Below, one piece after another: positions 8,846 through 18,371 of a DNA stretch of 64,000 nt. The position numbers and the translations under genes were made by a program. The DNA is taken from positions 20,938 through 84,937 of the forward strand of contig JAIPBT010000016.1 in assembly GCA_021738565.1 (NCBI GenBank), given 5' to 3'. This stretch comes from Bacteroidales bacterium (GTDB lineage Bacteria > Bacteroidota > Bacteroidia > Bacteroidales > GCA-2748055). The notes beneath the pieces were generated by a model. That model did no database searches. It was not told the origin of the DNA and worked only from the letters and a program-made list of their open reading frames with translations. Within the stretch, counting starts at the first letter, position 1. The number at the start of each line of letters is the position of its first letter.

Positions 8846-8875
8846 TTGATTCTGTCCGCAATTCTGTTAATTTCG
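8846..8875 (+). promoter_or_regulatory. Promoter of the M3 peptidase gene
   Basis: TTG at 8846-8848 is followed by exactly 19 nt and then TAATTTCG at 8868-8875. That is the phylum's TTG-N19-TAnnTTTG layout with one mismatch in the -7 box. The GTG start codon is 30 nt downstream. Confidence 0.55.
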
Positions 8876-8904
8876 CATTTCATATTAATAAAAACTTACA
8901 CATC

Positions 8905-11010
8905 GTGAAAAAGTCATTAATAATTATTACTGCAATGTCTTTACTGGCTGCAGGATGCAATACAAATAAAAAAGAGATGAATCCCCTATTGGCCGAATTC
9001 AAAACCACTTTCGAAGTACCCCCTTTCCACCTTATTGAGTATGATCATTATTTACCGGCCTTTAATAAGGCAATGGAATTGCAGAACCGGGAAATTGATG
9101 ACATCGTCAGCAACAGTGAGGAACCTACATTCGAAAACACCATTGCTGCCCTGGATTACAGCGGCAACAAACTTAACCAGGTGTCAAGTATATTCTATAA
9201 CATCCGGTCGGCCAACACAAGCGACGAGATGCAGGAGATAGCGAAAGAACTTGTACCGCTTATGTCTGCTCACAGGAGCAACATTAATCTCAATCCTGAG
9301 CTGTTTGAAAGAATAAAACATGTTTATAATAAGCAGGAAGAGCTCGATCTGGACCAGGAGCAATCAATGTTACTTGACAAAATATACAAACGCTTTGTAA
9401 GAAGCGGTGCCAACCTCAGTGAAGGTGAGAAGGAAAAGATGCGAAAGATCGATGAGCAACTCTCAATGCTGTCCCTGCAGTTTGGTGACAATTTATTAAT
9501 GGAAACAAACAGCTACCTGCTGGTAATTGATAACGAAGAGGATCTATCTGGGTTGCCTGAAGGCGTTGTGGCACAGGCTGCCGAAACAGCTGCTGAAAAT
9601 GACCTTGACGGGAAATGGGTTTTCACATTGCAGAAACCAAGCTGGATCCCGTTCTTAACCTATTCCGACAAAAGGGAATTCCGGGAACAGATCTACAAAG
9701 CCATGTACAACCGGGGTAACAATGACAATGAGTTTGACAACAAGGAAAACATAGCCGAGATGGTCAGACTCCGGACAGAGAGAGCGCATCTGCTTGGTTA
9801 CAAAAGTCATGCTGAATACGTCCTTGAAGAAAGGATGGCAAAAAATAGCGGCAATGTAAATGAATTGCTTATGAAGTTATGGGAACCTGCACTTGAGATG
9901 GCTAAGAATGAAGCCAGTATGATGCAGGAGATGATCAATAAGGATGGTGGAGAATTTAAACTCGCTTCATGGGACTGGTGGTATTATGCTGAAAAGATCA
10001 GGAAAGAAAAATATGCCTTGAACGAAGAGGAAGTTCGGGAATATTTCAGTCTTGAATCAGTTACAGAAGGAGTATTCAATGTGGTCGAAAACCTATACGG
10101 GGTTACTTTTGAGCACAGGGATGACCTTCCTGTGTATCATGAAGATGTAATTGCCTATGAGTTAAAGAATCCTGATGGTTCCCATCTGGGAGTTCAATAT
10201 CTGGATTTCCATCCAAGGGCCGGCAAAAGGGCAGGTGCGTGGAGCACAAGTTACAGGAAACAACATGTCAGAAACGGCGAAAACATCAGTACCGTGGGAT
10301 CCATTGTATGCAATTTTTCCAAACCTTCCGGCGATAAGCCAGCATTGCTGAGCTTCGATGAAGCACTTACTCTCTTTCATGAAATGGGACATGCCATCCA
10401 CGGTCAGTTCTCCGACTGCACCTATCCGGGAATTTCAGGCACAAGTGTTCCGAGAGACTTCGTTGAGTTGCCGTCACAGATCATGGAAAATTGGGGCAAG
10501 CATCCTGAAGTACTCAGCAAATATGCAAGGCACCATGAAACAGGCAATTCAATACCGGATGAATTGCTGGATAAACTTGAAGCAAGCAGTAAATTCAACA
10601 TGGGCTTTGTTACAACCGAATACCTGGCAGCCTCCATTCTTGATATGCAATACCATTCCCTCAACAAGACGATTGATATGGATGTCAATGATTTTGAAGA
10701 CAAGGCAATGGACAAAGTTGGACTGATAGATGAAATAATTCCCCGCTACAAATCCACCTATTTCAGTCACATTTTTTCAGGGGGATATTCTGCCGGGTAT
10801 TACAGCTATATCTGGTCGGAAGTGCTGGACAAAGATGCTTTCATGGCTTTTAAAGAATCAGGAGACATTTTCAATCCATCGCTGGCCGCTTCGTTCAGGA
10901 AAAACATACTGTCCAGGGGAGGCACTATGGAACCCATGGAAATGTACGTTGCATTCAGGGGTAAGGAACCCGATGTAAATGCTTTACTTGAAGCAAGGGG
11001 ACTGAATTAA
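8905..11010 (+). CDS. M3 family metallopeptidase (peptidyl-dipeptidase Dcp-like), lipoprotein
   Basis: This 701-residue zinc peptidase starts at GTG, which is the first codon of a clear lipoprotein signal (MKKSLIIITAMSLLAAGC). The zinc motif is HEMGH, with the first His at about residue 492, followed by HxQFSD. The downstream GYSAGYYSYIWSEVLDKDAF segment is the usual M3A substrate-binding region. Length and layout match Dcp/oligopeptidase A. The lipobox differs from the cytoplasmic E. coli enzymes and suggests it trims peptides in the periplasm. It stands alone with its own promoter, as expected for nutrient scavenging in this phylum. Confidence 0.92.
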   Translation: MKKSLIIITAMSLLAAGCNTNKKEMNPLLAEFKTTFEVPPFHLIEYDHYLPAFNKAMELQNREIDDIVSNSEEPTFENTIAALDYSGNKLNQVSSIFYNIRSANTSDEMQEIAKELVPLMSAHRSNINLNPELFERIKHVYNKQEELDLDQEQSMLLDKIYKRFVRSGANLSEGEKEKMRKIDEQLSMLSLQFGDNLLMETNSYLLVIDNEEDLSGLPEGVVAQAAETAAENDLDGKWVFTLQKPSWIPFLTYSDKREFREQIYKAMYNRGNNDNEFDNKENIAEMVRLRTERAHLLGYKSHAEYVLEERMAKNSGNVNELLMKLWEPALEMAKNEASMMQEMINKDGGEFKLASWDWWYYAEKIRKEKYALNEEEVREYFSLESVTEGVFNVVENLYGVTFEHRDDLPVYHEDVIAYELKNPDGSHLGVQYLDFHPRAGKRAGAWSTSYRKQHVRNGENISTVGSIVCNFSKPSGDKPALLSFDEALTLFHEMGHAIHGQFSDCTYPGISGTSVPRDFVELPSQIMENWGKHPEVLSKYARHHETGNSIPDELLDKLEASSKFNMGFVTTEYLAASILDMQYHSLNKTIDMDVNDFEDKAMDKVGLIDEIIPRYKSTYFSHIFSGGYSAGYYSYIWSEVLDKDAFMAFKESGDIFNPSLAASFRKNILSRGGTMEPMEMYVAFRGKEPDVNALLEARGLN

Positions 11011-11141
11011 AGGCATGTAAAAAGTCATGCTACAGTCCGTAAAAAATGTGAATAAGAACCGTTGATCTTCGGGATCGGCCCTGTTTTCTATCGCATGAAA
11101 AGTTTTGATTGACGGGGTCCCGTTGCTTCACCATTACAGGA

Positions 11142-12563
11142 TCAGATGCCTGATCCCCTGAAAATGGTAACAACGGTATAGAAAAGAATCTTTAAATCGA
11201 CGAATAGGGACATGTTTTCAATATATAACAGGTCGTACCGAAGTCTCCTGATCATCTGTTCCACATTTTCAGCATAACCGTATTTTACCTGGCCCCACGA
11301 AGTGATCCCTGGCTTAACCTTTTGAAGGTGTATATAGTGCGGAGCTTCAGAGATGATCTTGTCAACATAATATTTTCTCTCCGGCCGCGGTCCTACAAGC
11401 GACATTTCACCCTTCAATACGTTAATAAAATTCGGGATCTCATCAAACCGGTGCTTCCTCATAAAATATCCAAACCGGGTGACCCTTGGATCATTTTTTC
11501 TGGAAAGCTCCGGCCCATTGTTCTCTGCTTTATCGTACATCGAACGAAATTTATAGATCATGAAGGGCTTCCCATATCTTCCAACGCGTTCCTGGGTATA
11601 CAACAAAGGACCCGGAGAAGATAATTTTACCCCAACAATCAGGAATATCTCCACAGGAAAAAGGATGATGATCGCCACCAATGACAGGAAAATATCAAGC
11701 AGCTGTTTTACATTGGATTGCCAGATAGGCATCAGCTCATGACTGACTTCCAACAAAGGAGTTTCAAAGATGGTGGTTGATTTTACCCGGCCCGACAAAA
11801 TATCCGTCATGCTGGGTATGGCGCTTATCCTGACATCCATCAGGCTGAGCCTGTTGATAATATCACTGATCTCTTCATGCTCTGAAGGTTCGAGGGCTAT
11901 GATCACCTCCTCGACATTATTCTGCCTGATAATGCTCTCCAGCTTCTGATGTCCTCCAAGATGTGGAATATGATCCTGCAACTGGTAATGGTCCTTGTAA
12001 TGTACATGAACAAACCCCTTTATGAAATGACCGCTGGAATTTCTTTCCTGCTGAAGATCCAGATAGACTTCCCTTGCATTCTCATTACTTCCGATAAAAA
12101 TTGTATTGAATCCCAGCCTTCGATCATGGACCAGGCGAATCGAATTATTGGTAAGAATAATCCGAGGAATTAGCGTAAAGGTGAATTGCAAAAGGAACAA
12201 GGTTGAAAATAGTTTGTAATAATGCCTGTAATCAGGAATGACATCATCCAGTATCAACAGGAAGAATATTACAACCACTCCAAACAATACGGTCAAAAAG
12301 GTACGCAGGAAATCATCCAGTCTTGATCTCCTGAATATATTCCTGTAAAAACCAGAGAAATAATACAGTATAAGCCAGGCAACGGGCATGACGAATGCAC
12401 CGAGCCAGAACCTGAGATCGAGATTGATCGGAACATTGTAACCAAAAGTGAGCGGCTCAACGTTGAGTTTGCGATACAAATAAAACAACACCCAGGCAGC
12501 TGAAGCAGCCAGGTAATCAAATAGAATGTATTTAATGCGTTGCGTGGTATGGTTTTTAGCCAT
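11142..12563 (-). CDS. Undecaprenyl-phosphate sugar phosphotransferase (exopolysaccharide initiating transferase)
   Basis: A 473-residue polyisoprenyl-phosphate hexose-1-phosphate transferase. Four hydrophobic N-terminal helices (about 10-140) are followed by a CoA-binding-like cytoplasmic domain (about 140-265). A further membrane hairpin begins LLDIFLSLVAIIILF, and the catalytic bacterial sugar transferase domain follows (about 280-473, with VGRYGKPFMIYKFRSM, HRFDEIPNFINVLKGEMSLVGPRPE). It would load the first sugar of a surface glycan on the lipid carrier. No other glycan-assembly gene is adjacent, so it is an orphan here, unlike the usual capsule-cluster setting. The ATG at 12563 is preceded by a -7-like TAACTTTA on the minus strand. 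Confidence 0.92.
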   Translation of the reverse strand: MAKNHTTQRIKYILFDYLAASAAWVLFYLYRKLNVEPLTFGYNVPINLDLRFWLGAFVMPVAWLILYYFSGFYRNIFRRSRLDDFLRTFLTVLFGVVVIFFLLILDDVIPDYRHYYKLFSTLFLLQFTFTLIPRIILTNNSIRLVHDRRLGFNTIFIGSNENAREVYLDLQQERNSSGHFIKGFVHVHYKDHYQLQDHIPHLGGHQKLESIIRQNNVEEVIIALEPSEHEEISDIINRLSLMDVRISAIPSMTDILSGRVKSTTIFETPLLEVSHELMPIWQSNVKQLLDIFLSLVAIIILFPVEIFLIVGVKLSSPGPLLYTQERVGRYGKPFMIYKFRSMYDKAENNGPELSRKNDPRVTRFGYFMRKHRFDEIPNFINVLKGEMSLVGPRPERKYYVDKIISEAPHYIHLQKVKPGITSWGQVKYGYAENVEQMIRRLRYDLLYIENMSLFVDLKILFYTVVTIFRGSGI

Positions 12564-12794
12564 TGGAATTGGTCGACTCTAAAGTTAAAACAATTAAATA
12601 TCAAAAAAATTGCACGAAACTATGAAAAAAATACAAACAAAGCGATTCAGGCAGTTCAAAAGGAGTTCAGAATCTTTTTATAAATTCCCATACAGTAACA
12701 TTTTTCAATGCTTTCTTAAAACTCGGCCGATCAATGAAAACAACCATCAATTTTTCTTTTTATCATTTTATATTTTCCTGCTAACTTTAACGTC

Positions 12795-13439
12795 ATGAAA
12801 GACACTTATCGGCACAAGGGGCTCCGAAAAAAGCTTATTGATTCCATAAGAGAAAAAGGCATTACAAATAATGAAGTTCTGGATGCCATGAACAGGATTC
12901 CAAGACACCTTTTCATGGACAGCAGCTTTCTTTCTCACAGCTACGCAGATAAAGCATTCCCAATTGCTGCCGGTCAGACCATCTCTCAACCCTACACAGT
13001 GGCTTTTCAGACGCAGCTCCTTAATCCGGAAAAACACAAAAAGATACTGGAGATAGGAACGGGCTCAGGCTATCAAACAGCCATTTTACTGGAACTTGGA
13101 ATGCGTGTTTATACCATAGAACGCATCAGGGAATTATATGAGAAATCCCGCAGCCAGTTGATATCATTGGGATACAAACCAAATTTCTATTACGGAGACG
13201 GGTATGAAGGATTGCCCTCACTTGCTCCTTTTGACAGGATACTCGTAACTGCCGGAGCCGGGGAGATCCCTGAAAAACTCCTTCAGCAGCTGGCTGTCAA
13301 CGGAAGGATGGTCATTCCAGTCGGTGGCCGCCTTGGACAAAAAATGATCCTTGTTGAAAAAACTGGTAAAAATGACATCAAAAAGTCCGAACATGGCTAC
13401 TTTTCGTTTGTTCCATTGGTTCAGGGTAAATCAAATTAG
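12795..13439 (+). CDS. pcm: Protein-L-isoaspartate O-methyltransferase
   Basis: This 214-residue SAM-dependent methyltransferase repairs isoaspartyl residues in damaged proteins. The family hallmarks are PRHLFM (about 35-40), the GQTISQPYTVA loop (about 60) and the SAM-binding EIGTGSGYQTAIL (about 83-95), followed by the E-R pair of motif II and the VTAGAGEIPE post-motif. The length matches the family. A -7-like TAACTTTA ends only 5 nt before the ATG, implying a very short leader or none. The MBL hydrolase starts 2 nt after its stop, so the two are co-transcribed. Confidence 0.95.
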   Translation: MKDTYRHKGLRKKLIDSIREKGITNNEVLDAMNRIPRHLFMDSSFLSHSYADKAFPIAAGQTISQPYTVAFQTQLLNPEKHKKILEIGTGSGYQTAILLELGMRVYTIERIRELYEKSRSQLISLGYKPNFYYGDGYEGLPSLAPFDRILVTAGAGEIPEKLLQQLAVNGRMVIPVGGRLGQKMILVEKTGKNDIKKSEHGYFSFVPLVQGKSN

Positions 13440-13441
13440 AG

Positions 13442-14092
13442 ATGATCAAAATTGACAGGTTGGTATTTAATTCATTTCAGGTTAACACCTATATCATATA
13501 TGACAATACCGGGGAATGCCTCATCATTGATCCTGCCTGCTATACCGAAACTGAAAAAGATGCTTTAAGCAACTTCATCAATGACCACCAGCTGAAACCC
13601 GTATCGGTAGTCAATACACATTGCCATGTAGACCATGTTCTTGGCATACAACATATTAAAGATATGTACCATGTGCCATTCCTTGCACATAAACTTGAGG
13701 GAGAGATGTTGGAGAATGCCCCGCTTATGGGTGAACTCTTTGGATTTACCATTGATGAATTATCCGAACCCGATCAGACGCTCGGGCACGAGGATGCTGT
13801 TACATTCGGAGATTCTGAACTGAAGGCGATACATGTCCCGGGTCATTCACAGGGCAGTCTTGCTTTCTATTCAAAAGAGGGAGGTTTCGTTGTTACAGGT
13901 GATGCCCTTTTTGAAGGGAGTATAGGCAGAACCGATTTGCCCGGGGGTGATTACGATACCTTGATCAAAAGCATAAAAGACAATCTGTTTTCATTACCGG
14001 GGGAAACCAAAATACACCCCGGACACGGAGGAAGCTCCACAATATCAAAAGAAAAGTCGGAGAATCCTTTTTTTAATGATTATAAAACATGA
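13442..14092 (+). CDS. MBL-fold metallo-hydrolase (glyoxalase II-like)
   Basis: A 216-residue metallo-beta-lactamase-fold enzyme. THCHVDHVLG is the HxHxDH zinc motif, followed by the GHSQGSLAF His, the TGDALF Asp and the HPGHGGSS His, which together give a complete dinuclear site. Small proteins of this type are usually annotated as hydroxyacylglutathione-hydrolase-like thioesterases, but the true substrate is open. It begins 2 nt after pcm and so shares its promoter. A cytoplasmic location is likely, as there is no signal peptide. Confidence 0.9.
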   Translation: MIKIDRLVFNSFQVNTYIIYDNTGECLIIDPACYTETEKDALSNFINDHQLKPVSVVNTHCHVDHVLGIQHIKDMYHVPFLAHKLEGEMLENAPLMGELFGFTIDELSEPDQTLGHEDAVTFGDSELKAIHVPGHSQGSLAFYSKEGGFVVTGDALFEGSIGRTDLPGGDYDTLIKSIKDNLFSLPGETKIHPGHGGSSTISKEKSENPFFNDYKT

Positions 14093-14124
14093 AATTAAAT
14101 ACATCAACAGAGTACCCTAATAGT

Positions 14125-14132
14125 TATATTTG
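14125..14132 (+). promoter_or_regulatory. -7 promoter element of gcvP (TATATTTG)
   Basis: The octamer matches TAnnTTTG and lies 33 nt before the gcvP ATG at 14166. Its final TTG could be misread as a start codon for a longer gcvP. There is no convincing -33 box. No glycine riboswitch is visible in the short 73-nt gap. Confidence 0.5.
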
Positions 14133-14165
14133 GTTTTCAATTTTTTCAATGCTCAAAGTTTCATC

Positions 14166-17036
14166 ATGAGAGAAGATAAATTCAGTACAAGGCATATAGG
14201 TCCTGGAAAAGAGGAAGTTGAAGCGATGCTTAAAACCATAGGAGTAGATTCACTGGATGAATTGATACAAAAGACCATTCCTGCTTCCATACTCAAACCT
14301 GAAAAATTTGTATTCGACAGGGGCATGTCCGAATCACAATACCTTGATTACATTACCGGGATCAGTAAAAAGAACTGGTTGTTCAAATCATATATTGGCC
14401 AGGGATATTACAATACTTTAATGCCATCTGTAATTCGCAGGAACATACTTGAGAATCCCAACTGGTATACCTCTTATACTCCATACCAGGCAGAAATATC
14501 CCAGGGAAGGCTGGAGGCCTTGTTGAATTTTCAAACCGTAATTACTGAATTAACAGGATTTGAGCTCGCCAATGCATCATTACTGGATGAAGCTTCTGCA
14601 GCCTCTGAAGCTATGATCATGATGCATAATTCAAGGTCAAGGGCTGATGTCAGGGCAGAAAAAAATGAATTCTTTGTCGATAGGAATATATTTCCCCAGA
14701 CCATGGACCTTTTGAAAGGAAAGGCTGCCCCCCTGGGAATAAAAATTGTAACAGGCAGTTTTAAAGAACCGGCATTTACTGATAAAACGTTTGGCTGCTT
14801 CGTTCAGTATCCTGCTGCTGACGGAAAACTTTTTGATTACAGTGCATTTGCCGAAAAAGCCCACAATAAGGGAATATTTGTCGGTGCAGCCGCAGATATC
14901 ATGGGCCTTGTCCTGCTTAAACCACCTGCGGAATGGGGTGCAGATGTGGTGGCAGGATCTACCCAAAGATTTGGTGTGCCTTTGTTTTACGGAGGCCCCC
15001 ATGCTGCATATTTTGCTACAAGGGAAAATTTTAAAAGGCAACTGCCCGGGCGCATCATCGGGGTTTCAGTCGACAAACACGAAAACCCGGCGCTGAGAAT
15101 GGCCCTGCAGACGCGTGAACAGCATATCAAAAGGGAAAGGGCAACTTCCAATATATGCACGGCACAGTCCCTGCTGGCCAATATGGCAGGCATGTACGTG
15201 GTTTATCACGGTCCCGGGGGGATCAGGAGAATAGCCGAGGACATACATACAGGAGCGGTGTACCTGAGTGAAAAACTAGAAAAACTCGGTTATGAACAGG
15301 AAAATGAAATTTTCTTCGATACCATAAAAGTAAACCTTCCCAAAGGTATAAAAGCCGGCACGATTCGAAAACTGGCAGAAGATGAGCAAATCAATTTTTA
15401 TTATCCCGCGGATAATTCGGTACTGATCTCCACGGATGAGACCACCAAGGAGCAGGAATTAAATGCAATATTGCATGTATTTGCAGTTGCCGTTAAAAAA
15501 TCATTTGCTCAATCATCCTCACTGGATAAAAAATCTGTAATCCCCGGTGCATTATTGAAAAAAGAACCTGTATTGCAGCAGGAAGTCTTCAACAAATATC
15601 ACTCAGAAACCAACCTTATGCGCTACATAAGGATGCTGGAAAAAAGGGATATTTCTCTTACCCAGTCAATGATCTCCCTGGGTTCCTGTACAATGAAACT
15701 GAATGCGGCAACACAATTATACCCGGTTAGTCTTCCGGAATTTTCCAATATGCATCCATTTGTACCCATGAACCAGGCAGAAGGATATTACCAGATGATG
15801 AATGAACTTAACCATGACCTGGAGAAAGTTACTGGTTTAGAGACCATATCCCTTCAACCCAATTCCGGCGCCACCGGAGAATATACCGGGATGATGGTGA
15901 TTAAGGCATACCATGACATCAATGGAGAAGGACAAAGGAATATCGTATTGATCCCTGCGTCGGCACACGGCACCAATCCTGCGAGCGCTGTTATGGCCGG
16001 GATGGTTGTTAAAGTAGTGCCTTGTGATGACAAAGGGAATATTGATACAGATTCATTGAATCAAATGGTTGAGGAAAATGCCGATCGCCTGGCTGCCATA
16101 ATGATAACCTACCCTTCTACACATGGTGTATTTGAAGAAAACATCATCGAAATAGCAGATAAAGTACATCAACATGGAGGACAGGTTTACCTGGACGGAG
16201 CCAATATGAATGCCCAGGTCGGTCTGACCAATCCCGCGATCATTGGGGCTGATGTCTGTCACCTGAATCTCCACAAGACATTTGCCATTCCCCATGGCGG
16301 TGGAGGTCCGGGTGTGGGCCCCATAGGAGTTGCAAAACACCTGGTTGAATTTCTGCCTGCACACCCCGTAGTACAAACCGGTGGTGTAAAAGGCATCAGT
16401 GCAATATCCGCTGCACCTTTCGGAAGTGCAGGAATACTGCCCATCTCCCATGCCTATCTGAAACTACTTGGCAAAGAAGGACTCACTGAATCAACAAAAG
16501 TATCGATACTTAACGCCAATTACCTTGCTGCAAGGCTAAAAAACAAATTTAATATTCTCTACACAGGGAAAAACGGTTTTGTTGCTCATGAGATGATCCT
16601 GGACTGCAGGAATTTTAAAGCTGATTCTGATGTTACTGAAACAGACATTGCCAAACGCCTGATGGATTATGGTTTTCATGCTCCCACCCTCTCTTTTCCC
16701 GTTCATGGAACACTCATGGTAGAACCCACGGAAAGCGAATCAAAGGAAGAACTTGACAGGTTCGCTGATGCCATGATCGACATTGCAAAAGAGATAAGCA
16801 TGATCGCGGATGGAAAATCTGACAAAACGGACAACCCTTTAAAAAATGCCCCGCATACCCAGGAAGAGATTGCATCCGACGAATGGCCCCATCCCTATGA
16901 TCGAATGAAAGCTGCTTTTCCCCTGGAATGGGTGAAAAAAAACAAATTCTGGCCTTATGTTGCAAGGATCAATGACGGGTATGGGGACCGCAACCTTATT
17001 TGCACCTGTGAACCAATAGAAAATTACAATTCATAA
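14166..17036 (+). CDS. gcvP: Glycine dehydrogenase (decarboxylating), P-protein, single-chain form
   Basis: This is the pyridoxal-phosphate P-protein of the glycine cleavage system, which decarboxylates glycine and passes aminomethyl to the H-protein lipoyl group. I start it at ATG 14166 (MREDKFSTRHIGP), giving 956 residues; an upstream TTG frame start falls in the promoter. The fused N- and C-terminal halves are both present, as in homodimeric enzymes. The PLP lysine lies in HLNLHKTFAIPHGGGGPG (Lys about 704). gcvT and gcvH are not next to it, so the system is dispersed in this genome. A stem-loop follows the stop. Confidence 0.97.
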   Translation: MREDKFSTRHIGPGKEEVEAMLKTIGVDSLDELIQKTIPASILKPEKFVFDRGMSESQYLDYITGISKKNWLFKSYIGQGYYNTLMPSVIRRNILENPNWYTSYTPYQAEISQGRLEALLNFQTVITELTGFELANASLLDEASAASEAMIMMHNSRSRADVRAEKNEFFVDRNIFPQTMDLLKGKAAPLGIKIVTGSFKEPAFTDKTFGCFVQYPAADGKLFDYSAFAEKAHNKGIFVGAAADIMGLVLLKPPAEWGADVVAGSTQRFGVPLFYGGPHAAYFATRENFKRQLPGRIIGVSVDKHENPALRMALQTREQHIKRERATSNICTAQSLLANMAGMYVVYHGPGGIRRIAEDIHTGAVYLSEKLEKLGYEQENEIFFDTIKVNLPKGIKAGTIRKLAEDEQINFYYPADNSVLISTDETTKEQELNAILHVFAVAVKKSFAQSSSLDKKSVIPGALLKKEPVLQQEVFNKYHSETNLMRYIRMLEKRDISLTQSMISLGSCTMKLNAATQLYPVSLPEFSNMHPFVPMNQAEGYYQMMNELNHDLEKVTGLETISLQPNSGATGEYTGMMVIKAYHDINGEGQRNIVLIPASAHGTNPASAVMAGMVVKVVPCDDKGNIDTDSLNQMVEENADRLAAIMITYPSTHGVFEENIIEIADKVHQHGGQVYLDGANMNAQVGLTNPAIIGADVCHLNLHKTFAIPHGGGGPGVGPIGVAKHLVEFLPAHPVVQTGGVKGISAISAAPFGSAGILPISHAYLKLLGKEGLTESTKVSILNANYLAARLKNKFNILYTGKNGFVAHEMILDCRNFKADSDVTETDIAKRLMDYGFHAPTLSFPVHGTLMVEPTESESKEELDRFADAMIDIAKEISMIADGKSDKTDNPLKNAPHTQEEIASDEWPHPYDRMKAAFPLEWVKKNKFWPYVARINDGYGDRNLICTCEPIENYNS

Positions 17037-17059
17037 TTGGGGCTGGTGTTATTAACAGA

Positions 17060-17091
17060 AAGGCGTTGCAATAACGAAACTGCAACGCCTT
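17060..17091. terminator. Stem-loop between convergent gcvP and ssb
   Basis: An 11-bp perfect stem, AAGGCGTTGCA with TGCAACGCCTT, encloses a 10-nt loop. It sits between the two convergent stops and could serve both genes, though the T-tract is weak on either strand. Confidence 0.7.
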
Positions 17092-17131
17092 GAACGATCA
17101 ACTGATTCTGTTTGAACCTAATTACAAAACA

Positions 17132-17482
17132 TCAATTGACAACTGTCTGCTTGGGGCTCAGGAACACCAGGTTGTCACACTCTATCTCGGTGCTGTAGTG
17201 CTTGTTTCCTTCCTTATCGTCCCAATTGTTGTTCACAATCTTACCTTCGATGTAAAGAAGATCCCCCTTCTTTACATATTGCTTGATCAGTGAAGCTCTC
17301 TTGTTCCATACCTTGATCCGGTGCCATTGTGTAACCTTGACCTCCTCATCATTTTTATCCCTGTATGTTTCGGAGGTCGCAAATGAAAAGCTTGCAAGAA
17401 AAACATCCCCGTCTTTCTCATTGATCCTTGGCTCCTCGCCAACATTACCCAGTAGGGTAGCTTTGTTAATACCGTACTTCAT
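17132..17482 (-). CDS. ssb: Single-stranded DNA-binding protein, short form without acidic tip
   Basis: A 116-residue protein consisting of one OB-fold (about 1-108), with the SSB-typical TLLGNVGEEPRI start, SFATSETYRDK and TQWHRIKVWNKRA segments and a KGDLLYIEGKI strand. The C-terminus is SPKQTVVN. The glycine-rich linker and the acidic DDDIPF-type tail that recruits partner proteins are absent, so this may be an accessory SSB paralogue rather than the main replication SSB. It converges on gcvP and is divergent from the cytochrome operon. Confidence 0.9.
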   Translation of the reverse strand: MKYGINKATLLGNVGEEPRINEKDGDVFLASFSFATSETYRDKNDEEVKVTQWHRIKVWNKRASLIKQYVKKGDLLYIEGKIVNNNWDDKEGNKHYSTEIECDNLVFLSPKQTVVN

Positions 17483-17558
17483 ACTTGTAATTTTTTATGA
17501 TTATGTACAGGTTAATGTGACGAAAGATTGAAATATCGTTTGCAAAATGTGTTTTTTT

Positions 17559-17757
17559 TAGTTTTGTCGCTTCCACCAAACCCCTTAATGCCCTAAAACC
17601 CGCTTGATCACTAATTTAAATCGATTCTAAAACATGAAAAATCTATTGTTAAACATTTCACGTTTCAAACATATTTGCTTTCTTGCATTCAAATTGAAAA
17701 ATGGATTCCATTGAAATGCATTTGAATTAAAAAAAACTGATTCAGGTCAGTTTTTTT
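17559..17757 (+). ncRNA. Possible small RNA: promoter-like element to A/T-rich terminator
   Basis: The 340-bp gap between ssb and the cytochrome operon has no ORF. A TAGTTTTG -7 element lies at 17559-17566. A terminator-shaped hairpin lies at 17730-17757 (AAAAAAACTGA / TCAGTTTTTTT around a 6-nt loop). An ATTCAAAT/ATTTGAAT inverted repeat sits just inside. Together they would define a transcript of about 185 nt. No known RNA family was recognised, and the -33 spacing is poor, so this is tentative. Confidence 0.25.
17730..17757. terminator. A/T-type bidirectional terminator hairpin
   Basis: The stem AAAAAAACTGA pairs perfectly with TCAGTTTTTTT across the loop TTCAGG. There is a T-run on both strands. 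No gene on the plus strand ends before it, so it insulates the cytochrome operon or ends an unannotated RNA. Confidence 0.65.
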
Positions 17758-17805
17758 GGCTATCGATATCATTTTTTAAATAGGTAGGAATAATAGATAT
17801 TTAAA

Positions 17806-17813
17806 TAATTTTG
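17806..17813 (+). promoter_or_regulatory. -7 promoter element of the cytochrome operon (TAATTTTG)
   Basis: An exact TAnnTTTG match ends 9 nt before the ATG at 17823. A transcript starting about 7 nt downstream would have almost no leader. Confidence 0.45.
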
Positions 17814-17822
17814 AAAACGGCT

Positions 17823-18200
17823 ATGAAAACAACGATCAGAACTCTCACATTGTCTGGAAGAATGCTTATTCCGGCAATATCCATTATTTTGATTTTAGGC
17901 CTCCAATCCTGTACACAATATGAAATCGTACCCCCGGAGGTGGGTTATGAGTCATTCAGTACATCCATACAACCGATCTTCAACAACGATTGCGTCGACT
18001 GTCACTCAGGAAACCTTGACCCAAATCTTTCGGAAGGGAATTCCTATTTAGCGCTGACAACAGGAGGGTACATAGATACGGATGACCCCGGTTCAAGTTT
18101 GATCATGACCATGCTTGAAGGATCACATAAATCCTATACATCAGCATCCAATAAAGAATTGATCCTTGAATGGATCACTGCAGGTGCACCTAATGACTAA
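17823..18200 (+). CDS. Small c-type cytochrome lipoprotein
   Basis: The ATG at 17823 is preferred over the TTG at 17811, which lies in the promoter element; this gives 125 residues. A signal segment ends at LGLQSC, where the Cys would be lipidated. One haem-binding motif, CVDCH, follows in the segment FNNDCVDCHSGN. The layout after the motif (SYLALTTGGYID, LIMTMLEG, ILEWITAGAPND) is typical of small surface or periplasmic cytochrome c domains that occur with cytochrome/beta-barrel operons in this phylum. It is the first gene of the electron-transfer operon running to 21397. The role is inferred: a lipid-anchored electron relay. Confidence 0.85.
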   Translation: MKTTIRTLTLSGRMLIPAISIILILGLQSCTQYEIVPPEVGYESFSTSIQPIFNNDCVDCHSGNLDPNLSEGNSYLALTTGGYIDTDDPGSSLIMTMLEGSHKSYTSASNKELILEWITAGAPND

Positions 18201-18371
18201 TCCAAATAAAACATATCATTATGAACCGAGCCATGACAAAATTATTGACACACGCTTATGATCATTTCAATTCTTGTGTTACGTTTCTTTGATAATAAAT
18301 TATCATGGCAAGTTCCCCCGATATACTTCGGGGCTGGCTATCTGACCTATAAAAACTAAAAAAATAAACAG

